Part shown: piece by piece, positions 22,680 through 35,650 of the stretch
Layout of the letters: each line of letters starts with the position of its first letter
How positions within the stretch are numbered: position 1 is the first letter of the stretch
Made by a program: the position numbers and the translations under genes
NCBI GenBank assembly: GCA_009192285.1
Contig: CM018603.1
Coordinates: 2,286,588-2,350,587 of the forward strand
Direction: 5' to 3'
Source: Morchella semilibera
Taxonomy: Eukaryota > Ascomycota > Pezizomycetes > Pezizales > Morchellaceae
Length of the DNA: 64,000 nt
Notes under the pieces: generated by a model
What the model was told of the DNA's origin: nothing
What the model saw: only the letters and a program-made list of their open reading frames with translations
Database searches by the model: none

Positions 22680-23307
22680 TGTCCCGGCATCTTGGCATTG
22701 GTCCTGAGGGCTCGGTAGTCGAAGCGCTGTTGTGATTGTTTAGGAATGGTGAAGCGAGGAAAGGGTGTGCCAAAAGGAGGGTGTCGTCATTGGGTTCTAG
22801 GAGGTTCGATGGCGTGATGGATTTGTAATGTAAATAGCCAAGATGGTGGGGAGGAATACGAGGTGTGGATGCGACAGATTTCTGTAGGCTTCTATGAACT
22901 GATGTATGAGTCATAGCGGACTGGTGGAGGAGAAGTGTTAAATAGCGCAGTTAGATGTTTTCCTTAGTTCTTTCTTTCTTTCCTTTCTGTCTCGTCTTCC
23001 TGTTATCTCGGTATATAGGAATCTATTCCTATCCCTAAACTATAGCTTCTTGTATCAAAGACTCTGTCCTCGTGAAAGAGGAAACCCATAGTACCTCTCA
23101 TCGTTCTCGTTGAGGTCCATCCGGTCCTCACTCTCCCTGTCCTGCGCCTTGTGCCATTGCCCTTGCCTTTGCCTTTGCCGCCTGTGTCTGTGCCTGCCTG
23201 GTGTTGTTCCTGGCTTCGTAGGTCTCCTCGTTGTGTAGGCTGTGCTCCTCGAGTCCTTCTGCGTCATCATTGTCATCTTCTTCTTTGCGTCGGGCTACTC
23301 CCTCACA
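22680..23307 (+). repeat. 3' LTR of family B copy 1
   Basis: Same sequence class as the 5' LTR, ending CTCCCTCACA and followed by the GGAAT duplication. A purine-rich stretch (AGGAGGAGACCTGATC) precedes it as a polypurine tract. Confidence 0.93.
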
Positions 23308-23312
23308 GGAAT

Positions 23313-23988
23313 CAAAGAATTGCCAAGGTATAACACCAAAGCAAGCGGGGTAAGGTAAGGTAGGGCATGCAGCAGGATAGAGCGAGGTACATCAGCAAGC
23401 TGATTCGACTCTACCGGAGGCCCGGGAGGTGTGGGAGACGTTCGGAGACACCCGTCAAACTTTCGATCTCCAGGGGCTTACCCGCTCGTACGAGGGCCTC
23501 CCGAGCCTTTGTCGGAGCCTCCCGAGCCTTCAGGGAGGCTTAGCGGGCTCTCCTGATGCTAAGCGGCGCTCTTCTGGTGCCCTCTGGAGGCTTTGTTATT
23601 CTCTCACAAAAGGCTGCGAGATACCGCAGACCTCCACACTAGGAAGAGGTTTTCATTTAGAGAGGCTTGAGAGACGCTCTGTTATAAGCCCAAGGATGAG
23701 TAGGGTGTTCTCGTGAGGGCCTCCCAAGCCCTCCTGATATCTCCGGAGGATTAAGCGAAACCTCCCAAGCTCTCTTGTAATCCCTGTCAATCTCTTGTGC
23801 TCTCCTGAAGGTTTCCCAACTTGAAGCCCTCCTGATATCTCCGGAGACTCTTGAAGATTAAGCTAGATCTCCGATGCCCTCCTGTAATCCCTGCCAATCT
23901 CCTGGACTCTCCCAATATCTCCGAGGACTCTCAAACTATTACTAATCTACTGATACCTCAAAATCCACTTTGATTATTCATACCATAC
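23313..23988. repeat. Transposon terminus with CATCAGCAAG end and subterminal repeat array
   Basis: At 23389 the motif ACATCAGCAAG appears, followed to about 23940 by an array of words such as CCTCCCGAGCC, CTCCTGATATCTCCGGAG and AAGCGAAACCTCCCAAGCTCT. No coding sequence. The array is similar, in reverse orientation, to 40840-41030. The opposite terminus is not in view; the family B LTR at 23989 cuts in next. Confidence 0.55.
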
Positions 23989-24620
23989 TGTGACGGGGTA
24001 ACCCGACGCAAAGAAGAAGATGACAATAATGACGCAGAAGGACTTGAGGAGCACAGCCTATGCAACGAGGAGACCGACGAAGTCAGGGGCAACACCGGGC
24101 AGGCACAAGCACAGGCACCGGCGAAGGCAAAGGCAAGGGCAAAGGCACCAGAACACAAGACAGGGGGAGTGAGGACCGGATGGACCTCAACGAGAACGAT
24201 GAGAGGTACTATGGGTTTCCTCTTTCTGGAGGACCGAGTCTTTGGTACGAAGAGTTATGGCTTAGAAATAGGAATAGATTCCTATGTACCAAGATAACAG
24301 GAAGACGAGACAGAGAGAAAAGAAAGAAAGAACTAAGGAAAACTTCTATCCCCGCTATTTAACACACCTCCTCCACCAGTCCGCTATGACTCACACTTTC
24401 ACTCATAGAACCCCATAGAAACCCATCGCTGCCACACCTCGTATTCGTCCCCACCATCTTCGCTATTTACATTACCAATCTATCACGCCATCCAACCTCC
24501 TAGAACCCAATGACGACACCTCCTCCTCAGCATACCTCCTCCTCGCTTAACATTACACCAACAACCACGACAGCGCTTTGACTACCGAACCCTCGGGACC
24601 AATGCCAAGACGCCGGGACA
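23989..24620 (-). repeat. 3' LTR of family B copy 2
   Basis: Reads TGTGACGGGGTAACCCG at the left and CGCCGGGACA at the right, the reverse complement of the family B LTR; 632 bp. Fossil. Confidence 0.9.
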
Positions 24621-24641
24621 GATCAGGTCCCCTCCAAGGGC

Positions 24642-27600
24642 CTAGCTCCTGATAGGCCGAGGTTTCGAAGAATATTGATCATGAAAAACCTTTCGAAATT
24701 CAGGACTATGCTCAGAATCGTTCGATGGCTGCCAGGAAGGTTCCTCGTATCCAACATATCTGACCAAATACTCTACCCGCCGTCCTCTCTTCCTAGAATC
24801 CAATATCTCCACAACTTCCCATTCAGCCTCCCCTTCCACCTCCACCAGTTGGGGTGGTTCAACAATTTGTCCTAGAACAGAATCATTCATCGCCGGCGAT
24901 AGCAGTGAAACATGAAATACCGGATGTATTTTCATGGAGGTAGGTAATTCTAACTCATAAGCATAGGGACTCACAATTCGTGTAATCAAATAGGGACTGA
25001 TTTGCTTTCAGTCGTGTTTCTTCGAGGGTCGCTTTGTTTCGATATTTCTCGTACGAAAGCCAGACCGAATCACCGACCGCATATTGAGGGCCTGGAGTAC
25101 GGTGTAATTTTGCCATTTCCTCCTGTATCTTCTGAGCCCTGAATATCTTGCTCTTCAAAAAATCAAAGACCTGGGACATCTCCCGTGCCAAGCCATTAGC
25201 CTGATCCTCATTCACCGTCTGCCCGTTTTGTAGTGGTCCAAATGTTATTCTCGGATGTCTCCCATAGTTGGCCTGGAAGGAGGACATATTGGTAGTCTCG
25301 GAGATGTGATTATTGATAGCAAACTTAGCAAGAGGTAGAAAGTCAGCTCAATTATCCTGTTGCTGCGATACATAGCTGCGGAGATACTGTTCCATAATCG
25401 CATTTGTCCTTTCCGTTTGTCCATCTGTTTGAGGATAAAAGGCAGTGGAATATCGGGGCGCAATCTCTAGACGATCACAGAGGGTTTTCCAAAACTCAGC
25501 AGTAAACTGTGTCCCTCTGTCTGAAAAAATTGTTTCCGGGAGTCCATGAAGCTTCTATACTTGTTCCAAGTATAAACGAGACAGATCCTTGGCGTTAACA
25601 TTCTCAACGGTAGCGATTAGGTGTTTCATTTTTGTCAACCGATCCACTACCACCAGTATAGCATTAAATCCATTACTCTCTGGCAGTCCCGTTATGGAAT
25701 CCATTGTACCATCCGTCCAAGGTCCCTTGGGTACTAATAGCGGTCGCAGAACTCCTTGAAGAGGATTATGACTCGCTTTACTCCGCCGGCAAGTATGGCA
25801 ATTCTGGACATAACGGTCTATATATTTCCACATGCTTGGCCAATAATATTCTCGACTCAGAAGTTCTAGCGTTTTTGATCTGCCAGGATGTCCAGCTGAA
25901 GGCTTGTCGTGATATTTTCATAACAAATGGAACTTGAATTCATCATAATTAGGAACATAGAGTAGGTTCCGATAAAGTAACAACCCCTCCTCACTCTCCT
26001 TGCATTCAGCCAGGGATATCTCTTTCGACTGTCGAATACCGTCTCGGAGCATAGATAGAATTTTGCTTGGAAAATTATCACTCTGGTAAGCTCTGTTAAA
26101 CAAATCAAGTACGGAAGACGATCCTTCAGCGGGTTCATTTGACAAAGAGCCTGCAAACAAACCTATCTTTGAATCTAAATTCTCCTTCTTCAAAACCACT
26201 CAGCTTTGTTACTACAATCTCTCGTCCCTTCCTTCGGTAAATCCTTAGACCTTCTAGTTAGGATATCAACATTTCTCTCCTGCTTTCCCGGCCTATACTG
26301 AATCACAAAATTAAATAGAGACAAAAACTCCGCCTAAAGGGTTTGACGCCGATTCAGCAATTTAGTTGACATAAAGTACTCAAGGTTGCGATGATCCGTC
26401 AGTACCTTGACTTGAAATTGAGCTGTCTCCAAATGAGAGCTCCATTCTTCGAAACAACAAATAACTTGAATAGCTAGTAACTCCTTGTCATAGATCTCAA
26501 AATTGCATTCCGCAGGCGAGTGTGTCTTAGAAAAGAAAGCAACTGGATGGAGTATTGTTTCGTCGACCCATTGTGATAATATCCCGGCCAACACATAATC
26601 CGACGCATCTGTTTCTACAATAAATTCTTTCTCAGGATCCGGGTGCATCAATACTGGAGCGGTTGTAAAAGCAGTCTTGAGTTTTTGAAAGGCTTGTTCC
26701 ATCTTCTGAGTCCACTAAAACCGTTCATGTTTTTTTGTCAAAGTCGTCAATGGCCGAGCCACTCTGGAATAAGCATAAATAAAACGTCGATAGAAATTAG
26801 CAAACCCAAGAAATTCCTGAACCTCCTTCATTTTCTTCGGCGCATCCCAATCCACAATTGTCTTTACTTTGCCAGTGGCAGGGTCCATCTTCATTCCTCC
26901 AGGAGTCAAAATCATGCCCAAGTATTTTTTCTCTTGTACGCTGAATTCGCACTTTTCTGGTTTGAGATGAACCTCATTAGCTTCCAAGGCTTCTAGTACC
27001 TGTTGTACATCTCGCTGGTGTTGTTCTAGTGTTTCTGAATAGATAAGAATATCGTCCAGGTACGCAGTAGCACAATGATCCAAAAAAGGCCGGAGAATAT
27101 CATTAATTCAGCATTGAAAAGTAGCAGGGGCATTTGATAACCCAAAGGGCATCACCAAATATTCCCAATGTCCATACCGAGTTCTAAAAGCTGTGTTCCA
27201 CTCATCCCCCTCTTTAATCCTAATCTGGTTATAACCCCAACGTAGGTACAATTTGGTAAAATAATTCGCCCGTGCTAGATTGGCCATAGTTTCCGGTGTA
27301 AGGGGAAGGGGATATCTATCCTTGACTGTAATGGCATTCAACTTCCGATAGTCCACGCATGAGCACAGAGACCCGTCGGCTTTTTTCACAAATAAAACAA
27401 GAACCGCAGCTGGAGAATTGCTGGACCGAAGAAATCCTTTCTTTAAATTGTCGGCCAAATAATCTCTTAGTGCCTTCAATTCTTCTCGCGACATACTGTA
27501 CATGGGGCCAAAGGGTGGTGCTGTCCCTTCTTGCAATTTTATCTCATAATCATAGGGACGGTGTGGTGGTAGCCTAGATGCATTGGTTTCATCAAACAGT

Positions 27601-28749
27601 TGTCGAAAGCATTGATAATCTATCGGAATCGCCCTGTCTGGGTTGGCTGGCATTTCCAACACTTTATTAACAACATACAGGGTAGTCAAATAGACTTGAA
27701 AGGTAGGTCCCTGGGAGAGTTTTTTGAACGATCGAGGAGTGATAGCTGAAATGTGGGTAACTGGTCGCTCAGGTGGAGGTGTTGAAGTTCCCCGAGCCAC
27801 AATAGGTTTACGGTTGGCTATCCAATGTTCGAGGTATACTGATAACTGAAAACAAACCTCATTCCTCTCACTATCGATTAAGACACCATATCTCCTCATC
27901 CAAGGTATCCCCATCACAATATCACGGGGTGATGTGGGAACGTGATCCGAGGAGCCAACGTACACAACCGAGGCAAGGAAGCGAAGCGAAGCGGGGCGAG
28001 GCGAGCAAGGTGGAAGGTACTGCAATGACCAGGGACGAGGACACGAGGTAGTAGAGATCACGGAAACTATGAAGGTAGAGCGAGATCCCCGAAGGGGGTT
28101 CTTTGACGAGGCTAGGAATCCTAAAGTACAGTATTGACTAAAAGGACAGGAAGGTTGCGTGAAGACGAAAGGAAAGAAAGAGAAACTCTACAAGCGAGGG
28201 AGGAAACTCCCTATATATAGTCCTAACATCCCTTCGCTGACTCATACCATAGAACCCCATAGAATATTAAGGAAAACCTATCCATTACCAATCCATACCC
28301 CGCGTTGACTCATAGAATCCCTGCCATAGAAACCCTTAGAACCTAATAGAAAACCCTGACTAATGCTTCTTCCCGCAACATCACTCCATACACTCCACGC
28401 CGTGATACACAATCGGATAACTTGAATGTCCCAGCTTTGTAACAAAGAAGGGGCATTCCTCCACGTGCCCATTAATTTCCAATTCCAACATCACCTTTCT
28501 AGTCACTTTCCCTGATTCAAAAGGCCTTCCGTCAATTACATCAATCTCCCTCTCAGTTCTCAAATTCTTCATCTTTAATTCATGGCGGCGCACAAAGTCT
28601 TCATGTATGAATGCATATCCTGACGCTCCAGTATCAATCAAGGCATAGGTGGGTATAATAGATTTTTTATTTTGCAAAATAAAACAAACTACAATCAATT
28701 GATTCCCATCCATTTCCCCTTCTGATACTGAAAACGTAGAAATAGACAC
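24642..28749 (-). pseudogene. pol region of family B copy 2
   Basis: Fossil. Chromodomain (about 24660-24800), integrase with zinc-binding block (about 24990-25900), RNase H ([16 protein letters not shown], about 26620), reverse transcriptase (about 26715-27600) and protease (ALIDTGASGYAFI, about 28620) are each recognisable and closely similar to copy 1. Broken in several places and split by the family D unit. Confidence 0.88.
27920..28407 (-). mobile_element. Family D solo unit inside family B copy 2
   Basis: A 488-bp unit beginning TATCACGG and ending CCGTGATA, with the perfect duplication CACAA at 27915-27919 and 28408-28412. The interior has CGAAGCGAAGCGGGGCGAGGCG repeats and a TATATATAG box near 28212. 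It inserted after copy 2 of family B was in place. Fossil. Confidence 0.88.
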
Positions 28750-29143
28750 CTTAGAAAAAACCTTGGGAGGTCCCTGTGCTATACCCCTAAGGCCAGGGTC
28801 GAATCTTTTAACTCCTCCTCATTCGACGATAAATCCTCCTCCTTTTCCTTCTCTGCTTCCAACAACGCTCCCCTCATCCTGGGTGCTGCTCTCCCTGAGG
28901 GTGAAAGCGTACAATCTCTAACCAAATATCCTACTCCCCCACAGTAATAACAACGATTCTCAATCTGACGTGATTCCCTTTAGCTGAGATCCGGACGGCG
29001 ACGACTATTGGACAGGTCCATAGGAACAGCTCCCCCAGGAGGATAGGAAGGATGGGCCGCTGGCGCAGCACTCTTCGGTAGTGGTTGGGGTGATCCTCGT
29101 ACGACTGGGGTTGTTGTTGATGCAACAGGTGGGCGAGGGGCAA
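28750..29143 (-). pseudogene. Residual zinc-knuckle gag segment of family B copy 2
   Basis: Fossil remnant. Similar on the minus strand to the proline-rich and zinc-knuckle part of copy 1 gag, ending abruptly at the family A junction. Confidence 0.7.
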
Positions 29144-29889
29144 TATTAGGGCGTCGCACCGGACTATTAGAGTAGTACTGTGAATAGCTCAGAGTCCGAA
29201 GTGCTAACTGCAGAGGCAGAAAGGAACGGGGTCACTTCAGTCTAAACGTAACTAGACTCTCCGTTGTCCGATGCTAGTCCGACGAGTATGGAAAGTCGTT
29301 TAGAGTTTGGTAAAGCTAACACGAAGATTGGTTCAGGTGGACATTTCCAAGAATCACTAAGAGCGTATAGAATAGAGGTAATGGATTTATATTAAGACTC
29401 TTTCTTCGTCAAGAATGATTTCAACAAAGTCGGAGAATGACACTGTATTTATATCCTGCGCAAATATCATGCGGACTAAGAACTATCATTACAACAAATA
29501 TGTGGAAGACCTAGAAGACCCTGATAATCGCCAAGGAAACCAAACACCAACGCCAACGTTCACAACGCCTTTTAAATCCCTCATGTTACATCGCGCTACT
29601 GCATGCACTCAGTTTTTCGTCAGCGGGGCAGTGCCGGAGTCAGCCTACCTGATAACTCCTTGGTACCGGGCCTCGACTTCACTCGCCAACTCTTTCCCTG
29701 AATCGTTATCTATCACTAAGGAGCATGGCTCAACATCATGACTGTCAACGATTAGGTACCGGAGGTGTCGGGTAGTCTTACCTTTCCCTGAGACGTCACC
29801 AGCGTCAGCTTTCTCAAAACCATCGCCTTTTGATCAGTTTTGGTCTGATTGATCCCAGACTTGAACTGCTGTCTCCAAATCCTGTAACA
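29144..29889 (-). repeat. 3' LTR of family A element
   Basis: On the plus strand it runs TATTAGGGCGTCGCACC .. CCTGTAACA, 746 bp. It is shorter than the solo copy at 44077 because it lacks an internal segment that the solo copy shares with family E LTRs. Fossil. Confidence 0.8.
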
Positions 29890-30059
29890 GCCTGAGCTTA
29901 CCTCCCTCTCAGCATAGTCTGTCCTCTGACTATCTTCTGACAGACTGTAGTTCCTGTAAACCTTCTTCACATATCACCCGTGGTGTCTGTGGAGGGGAAG
30001 GACTTAGCCCCGAAGGGTACCTCTACAGTCTCAGGTGTTGGTCCTTCACAGCCTTGGGG

Positions 30060-33000
30060 TTTGTCCGATAGAATTCATGGACAAGCTCCCGTACCTCCTC
30101 GTTCATAAAGTCGACGACTTGGTATGTGCTCTCCCCAACCGGGTAACCCCGCCATTTCACCAGATATTCCACTGTCCCTTTCCTACTCTTCCTGCTCCCA
30201 ATAATACGCTCAACCTAATATAGCTTTTCTCCATCATCGTCGACCACGTCAGGTGTAGGGGGCCTTTGTTCTCGTGCTGGTATTGCACTGATCCGGTAGG
30301 GTTCCAGTAATTCGATGTGGAACACATTGTGGATTTTCATTTGTGGAGGAAGTTCAAGCTCGCATGCCCGTTTCCCAGCGAGTTTTTTGATTGTAAAGGG
30401 TCCCATCTTCTTATGGTCTAGCTTTTTGGTGGATCGACGAGTTTTGAGGTTGGTTGCATTGAGCATTACGCGGTCTCCTACTTTGAAGTCTGGTGGTACT
30501 TCTCGCTTCTTATCACAATATTTTCCCATTCTTTCCTTTGCGATGGTCAGCTTTTGATGGGCTGCATCATAGACTCCTCGTATAAAGTGGGCATATAGGT
30601 CATTGGTGTGGTTGACTACTTCATTTTCCGTTGACCAGTTTGTCCTGGGGATATACCCATAATTGGTATAGAAAGGTGACTGTCCCGTCGCAAATGTAAC
30701 TGGGTTGTTGTAAGCATACTCGGCCAGGGGAAGTAGTTCGGCCCAATTGTTTTGCTCGTAGTTGCAGAAAGCCCGGAGGTAGTGTTCTAGGATTTGATTG
30801 ACGCGTTCCGTCTGACCATCAGTTTGCGGGTGGAAAGCGGTACTCATCCGCAGCTTAATATCCAGAAGCTCCATAAGAGATGCCCAAAAGCTTGATGTGA
30901 ACTTTGTATCTCGATCAGAGACTATACTTAGGGGGAGTCCATGTATCTGCCAGATCTGTGCTAGGAAAGTTTTTGCCAGATCTTGCAAGGAAGCTGTGTC
31001 TTGGAGGGGAATAAAGTGTGCCATCTTAGTGAACCTATGGACAATTACCCATATCTGCGTATGGCTTTTGGACTCTGGTAGTTGAACGATGAAGTCCATT
31101 GATATGGACGACCACACCGTGTGAGGAGTATCTAACGGTAGTAATGTCCCGTATTTGCGGTGTCGACTTGGCTTATTTCTTTGGCAGTCGTCGCAAGACT
31201 GTACGTAGTCATCTATCCACTCGTTCATCTTTGGCCAGTAGGAGTTGCGTGTAATCAACTCTAGTGTTTTATCTTGACCAAAGTGTCCTGCTACCCTCGA
31301 GTCGTGTTCAGATTCTGCAATTCAGATTTTCAATGCATTGCTGTTGGGTATATATAGACAGTTCTTGTAGAAGAGCAATTCCTCCTTGACTAACAATTCC
31401 TTGAGCTTTTCAGCCTCTCCTCTTCTCCTCAGTTCCATCCACTCCTCATCCTTCAATGATGCCTCTTTGACCAGGTCCAAGAAATCCTTAGACCAGTCCA
31501 CCTCTTTTTTGCAAGCGAGCGAAGCTGCTGAAACCACATATTCTTCCATTTCAACCATTGTCCAGGCTTAAATAACCTCTCGACTGTCTGCGCGCCCCTC
31601 CTTTCACGTCGGTACTCCGGACGTCTCGACAGTGCATCCGCCTTCCCATTCTTAGTTCCTGGCCTGTAGTGTATTTTAAAATTGAACTCCACTAACAGCT
31701 GAGCCCATCGTGCTTGTCGACGGTTAAGAACCTTGGTGGTGTCAAAGTATTAAAGGTTCTGGTGATCAGTATAGACAAGGATAGTGTATTTGGGCCCCTC
31801 GAGGTAGTGTCGCCATTGCTTAAAGGCGGCCACGATACCAAGCATTTCTCCATCCCAAACGTCGTAATTGAGTTTGGCTGGATTGAGCTTGTGGGAGTAA
31901 AAGGCCACAGGGTGGATTTTCCTATCGACTACTTGGGAGAGTACTGCACGTATTGCAAAGTCACTTGCGTCCGTTTCCATAATGATCTGTCGATCGGGTG
32001 AGAAGTGTACCAAGATCGAAGCAGTCGTGAAGAGGATCTTGAGCTTCAAGAAGGCCGCTTCGGCCACGCTAGTCCAGGAGAAGTTCTTAGCATCGTCACT
32101 TAGACAGTCAGTAATGGGTTTACAGACCCCGGAGTAGTTCTGAATGAATCTCCTATAAAAATTGGCAAATCCCATGAAAACTTGGACGTCCCTGATGGTC
32201 CTCGGAGATTCCCACTTCAAGACTTCTTCTATCTTATCCGCTGATATGGAGACCCCCTCAGGACCCAACACGAAACCAAGGAATTCGATAGTTTCCTGAT
32301 GGAAGAAAGACTTCTTTGGGTTGGCCACCAGGTTATTCTCAATGATTTGTCGAGTACTTTGTTGACTAACTGTTCATGCTCGGCCTGGTCTTTACTGTAG
32401 ATTAAGATATCATCAAGGTATACTACCTCCCCTTGGTCTAGAAATTCCCTGAGGATGTTATTCATCATGGCCTGGAAAGTAGCCGGCGCGTTAGTCAGCC
32501 CGAACGGCATGACCAGGTACTCGTACTGTCCATATCTAGTTCTGAACGCTGTTTTCCACTCGTAGCCGCGCTTGATCCAGATAAGGTTATAGCCCTCCTT
32601 GAGGTCAATCTTGGAAAATATCTTCTCGCTGGAGATCCGGTCCCTTAATTCCTCTCCTAGGGGAAGAGGGTACCGGTTCTTAATAGTGACGGGATTCAAA
32701 CCTCAGTAGTCAATGCAAAGGCGAAGACTTCCATCTTTCTTTCTCACAAATAGAATAGGAGCACCTGCTGGAGATTTGCTCGGCCTGATTTTCCCCAAGC
32801 GTAACATTCTATCCAAGTATTCCCTTAGGGTCTTTAACTCAACCTCAGAGAGGGAGTAGATGGGTCCGTCCCCAGGGAGGCTACTGACCAGGTTCGAGAT
32901 CGATGCTATGATCCAAGGGGCGGTGACTCGGAGGTGGTAGCTTATCGGCCTCAGACTAGAGAAATGCCTAGAGCTTGAGATGATATTGCCCGGGTATTAC

Positions 33001-33432
33001 GGCTCGCAAGTCTACCTCCCCAGCGGACGTGGAGATTGACCCAATATAAACCACCTCAGGATCGTCCAGCACGTCATCATCGAGAACCACTGAGATCTCT
33101 TTCTGGTCAATGAAGCACCTGCTTTTGCAAAAATCTCCTTGAAAGGTTACTTCCCCATTTGGGGCAATAGCCGGCTTATATTCCCGTAGCCACCACGCTG
33201 GTAAGATGGCATCAATGCCATTGGAGAGCGGTGCTATCTTGAAGGAAAGCTCAGACTTATGCCCTCTAGAAATCAAATTAAGCATTATAGTAAAGGCTTG
33301 TCTCGTGCCATCCATAACTTCGCCAGTAAACCCCATAACCTTGGCCAGGATGTCTCTTTTCACCATGGGGACAGAAAACGCAGAAACAAAAGAGGAACTA
33401 ATAACAGGACTGGTTGCTCCTGTATCCAACAA
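30060..33432 (-). pseudogene. pol region of family A: PR, RT, RNase H, IN, chromodomain
   Basis: Fossil. Recognised: protease MLDTGATSPVIS (about 33430); reverse transcriptase [15 protein letters not shown] and [11 protein letters not shown] (about 32410-32510); RNase H METDASDFAIRAVLSQ (about 31975); integrase zinc-binding block C..C before RNKPSRH and the catalytic core with [33 protein letters not shown] (about 30300-31260); chromodomain EYLVKWRGYPVGESTYQ (about 30140). Several breaks. Confidence 0.9.
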
Positions 33433-33639
33433 AACCCGACAGGGAAATAAAAAATCTAGAAATCCAATATGAAAGTTACCAATAGGACGTGGCCCGTGAA
33501 TAGGCTCATCAGAAAATTTTTGTTTTTTTGTCGGAGAGGACGCCCCCTTATCCGGTCTTTTCCGTTTTATATTTTTTTTTGGATTTTTCCGTCAATGATA
33601 ATATAGCAATCTGGGGGAGCTCTTGACCTGACCCATCAG

Positions 33640-35420
33640 AGTCCCCTTCTAAAAACCCATATCGAAATCCACCTCCGACTCCGACCCCACTTCCGGCACA
33701 TAGGCATTCATGGTTGACTTGTCTACCGCTACTACGGCTGCTGACTTCTTCTTTGATCGATGCCTTTTTTTCTTGGCTGGGGGGGGATTTGTTGAGTCCG
33801 TCATTTCCTCATCTTTATCTTCTCGGCCTCGCTTCTGCCCCAGAGCGGAGATGACTGCGCTGGAGTTGGGGCTTTGTCTACACCATTTCCAAACATGACC
33901 CCTTCTCCCACAGCGAGCACAGTCCCCTTTTGTCCTCCTCTGGTTTAGCACGGATTTGGGGATACCCTTGGTGGCTTCATCATAGTCGGAGTGTAGAGGT
34001 CTGTTTCCCTAACTGGGACGAGCACTTTCTTGGGTATTCGACCCGCCTCCAGGCTGATTCAACTCCGCCTTCTGTCCCTCTTGTGCTCTTCCGGGCCCTT
34101 GATCTGGAACCCAGTTCTCCTTTTTTCTAAGGGGTCCCTTTTTGCCTCTACCCCACTTGACAACTTCCACAGCAGTCTCTTTTGCTTCAGGAAACTCTCA
34201 TGGGCCTTTCCGGCTCTCTCCAGCTGCGCCACAAAGTGGTCATCGTCATCCGCCGGCTCAAACTTGGAGTGTCGTACCCAGATTTCCTCCGGAAGTCCAG
34301 TGAGCAACGTCTTTCGATAAGAAGCCCCACTCTGCTGTGCACGCTGATTGAGTATCTCCATTTTGGTGAGATAGTCGGAGATGCTGGATTGATATTTGAG
34401 CTGGTCCATCTTGAAAGCGGCGTCTAAAGCTTCCTACAAGCTTATGAATCTCCCCCTGACTTCCTGCCTGAAGCGTTCCCATATGCAGAAGTCCGCGCCA
34501 TTTGGTCCCTTCATGTGGACCTCATGGTAATTGGCAAACCATTCTTTGGCTAAGCCAGTGGTGTAGGTGCCTGCAAATAGGACCTTCTGCTTATCATTGC
34601 GGAACTTACGAGGTCGCTGTTCAAAGTATATTTCGCATTCCAGGAGCCAGTGGTGGAGGTTATGTCTTCTGGGGTTGTCAAATTCGAAGGGTACCTTGGC
34701 TAGGGAGTCCCCTTCCTTTCCTTCCGGGGATTCTGAACGTCTGCCCCGCCAGCCTCCTGCCTTTTTCTCATGGTGACTTGACCTTCCATCAGAGGGGTCG
34801 CCTCCTTTTCCTGTCTCCGGCGGTGGTGGTGGTCCCCCTTCGGATCCTTCTTCTTCTATCGGATCCCGAACTGATCAGTCGGGTGCATTGGACCGGTGCG
34901 TAAGGAGGAGCAAGTCTATCTGTTTTTGCATTTTGGCCATTTGCTCCTTATGGCCTTGGGCTTGCTCTCCCTGTGCTCAAATTACTTCTCCGACCGATTC
35001 CTTTGCCTATTCCAGTAGTTTGTCGATCTCTAACTGGGTTGCCATCAACTGCCGTTGGGTCTGGAAATGGGCGGCCTCTAGGGCCTCCCGTTCCATAGCT
35101 TTAATGGCCCGGGCTTGTTCATTCTCAAATTCCCGGCTCTCAGCTAACTCCTGGAACATGGCTCCAAGCCTGTCTATATTAGTTTTGACAGCTTGGGCTA
35201 CTATGTTCGATAGCTTTTTCTCCGTCTGGACTTTCTCTTGCGTGTTTTGGAGTTGGTTCCATATTGTTTTGCCTGCGGCCGACAAACCAGCCATCTGGGC
35301 TTCATATTCCCTGAGGAAACGTTCCAACCTATCCATTGTAGATTGACCTGCCAGGCGTTTGCTGGTCCTTCTTATGGATAGTGGATTGTGGCTGCCACCT
35401 CAACTGAAAGCTGGTGACTC
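33640..35420 (-). pseudogene. gag region of family A
   Basis: Fossil. The N-terminal part is a coiled coil (MDRLERFLREYEAQMAGL.., 35336-35007), followed by a capsid-like region and a zinc knuckle CARCGRRGHVWKWC (about 33880), then a basic Lys/Arg-rich stretch. Broken. Confidence 0.8.
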
Positions 35421-35537
35421 CCCCATTACTGAGTCCTCTACTGCTTCGTATTGTAGCCTGGCAGCCATTGTTTTCCAGTTGTTTGTAAAGTTGTGATGCT
35501 TGAGAACTCCAGGTGAACCTGAGAGTTAATGATTTAC

Positions 35538-35650
35538 TATTAGGGTGTCGCACCGGACTACTAGAGTAGTACTGTGAAGAGCTCAGAGTCCGAAGCGCTA
35601 ACTGCAGAGGCAGAAAGGAACGGGGTCACTTCAGTCTAAACGTAACTAGA
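35538..35650 (-). repeat. 5' LTR fragment of family A element
   Basis: Matches the first 113 bases (plus-strand reading) of the A-family LTR, then stops where a family B LTR begins at 35651. The rest of this LTR is not found in the window, so the junction is a deletion or rearrangement as well as an insertion. Fossil. Confidence 0.8.

Larger units (their letters stand above)
16600..23307 (+). mobile_element. Chromovirus family B, copy 1 (Ty3/gypsy, chromodomain), both LTRs
   Basis: Fossil retrotransposon present end to end. LTRs are 16600-17231 and 22680-23307 (about 630 bp, TGTCCCGG..TCACA). The 5-bp target duplication GGAAT is at 16595-16599 and 23308-23312. Parts in order: gag, zinc knuckle, aspartic protease, reverse transcriptase, RNase H, integrase, chromodomain, the order of Ty3/gypsy chromoviruses. 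A family D unit (18070-18559) sits in gag. The frame is broken in roughly half a dozen places, so it is not functional. The two LTRs differ at a few percent of sites by eye (about 15 differences in the first 400 bases), mostly transitions, suggesting moderate age or mutation by cytosine deamination. Confidence 0.95.
23989..29143 (-). mobile_element. Chromovirus family B, copy 2, truncated
   Basis: Fossil on the minus strand. It has its 3' LTR (23989-24620), then reading leftwards on the minus strand chromodomain, integrase, RNase H, reverse transcriptase, protease and the start of the zinc-knuckle part of gag. It is cut at 29143 where the family A element begins, and its 5' LTR is not seen. 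A family D unit (27920-28407) interrupts the protease region. Besides truncation and insertion there are several further breaks. Confidence 0.9.
29144..35650 (-). mobile_element. Chromovirus family A (Ty3/gypsy)
   Basis: Fossil on the minus strand, inserted into the gag region of family B copy 2. The left LTR (3' in element sense) is 29144-29889; the right LTR is only a fragment, 35538-35650, cut by a family B LTR. The internal order on the minus strand is gag with coiled coil, zinc knuckle, protease, reverse transcriptase, RNase H, integrase, chromodomain. Broken, with several interruptions of frame besides the lost LTR portion. A solo LTR of the same family (44077-45021) lies inside a Plavaka gene. 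Confidence 0.9.
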
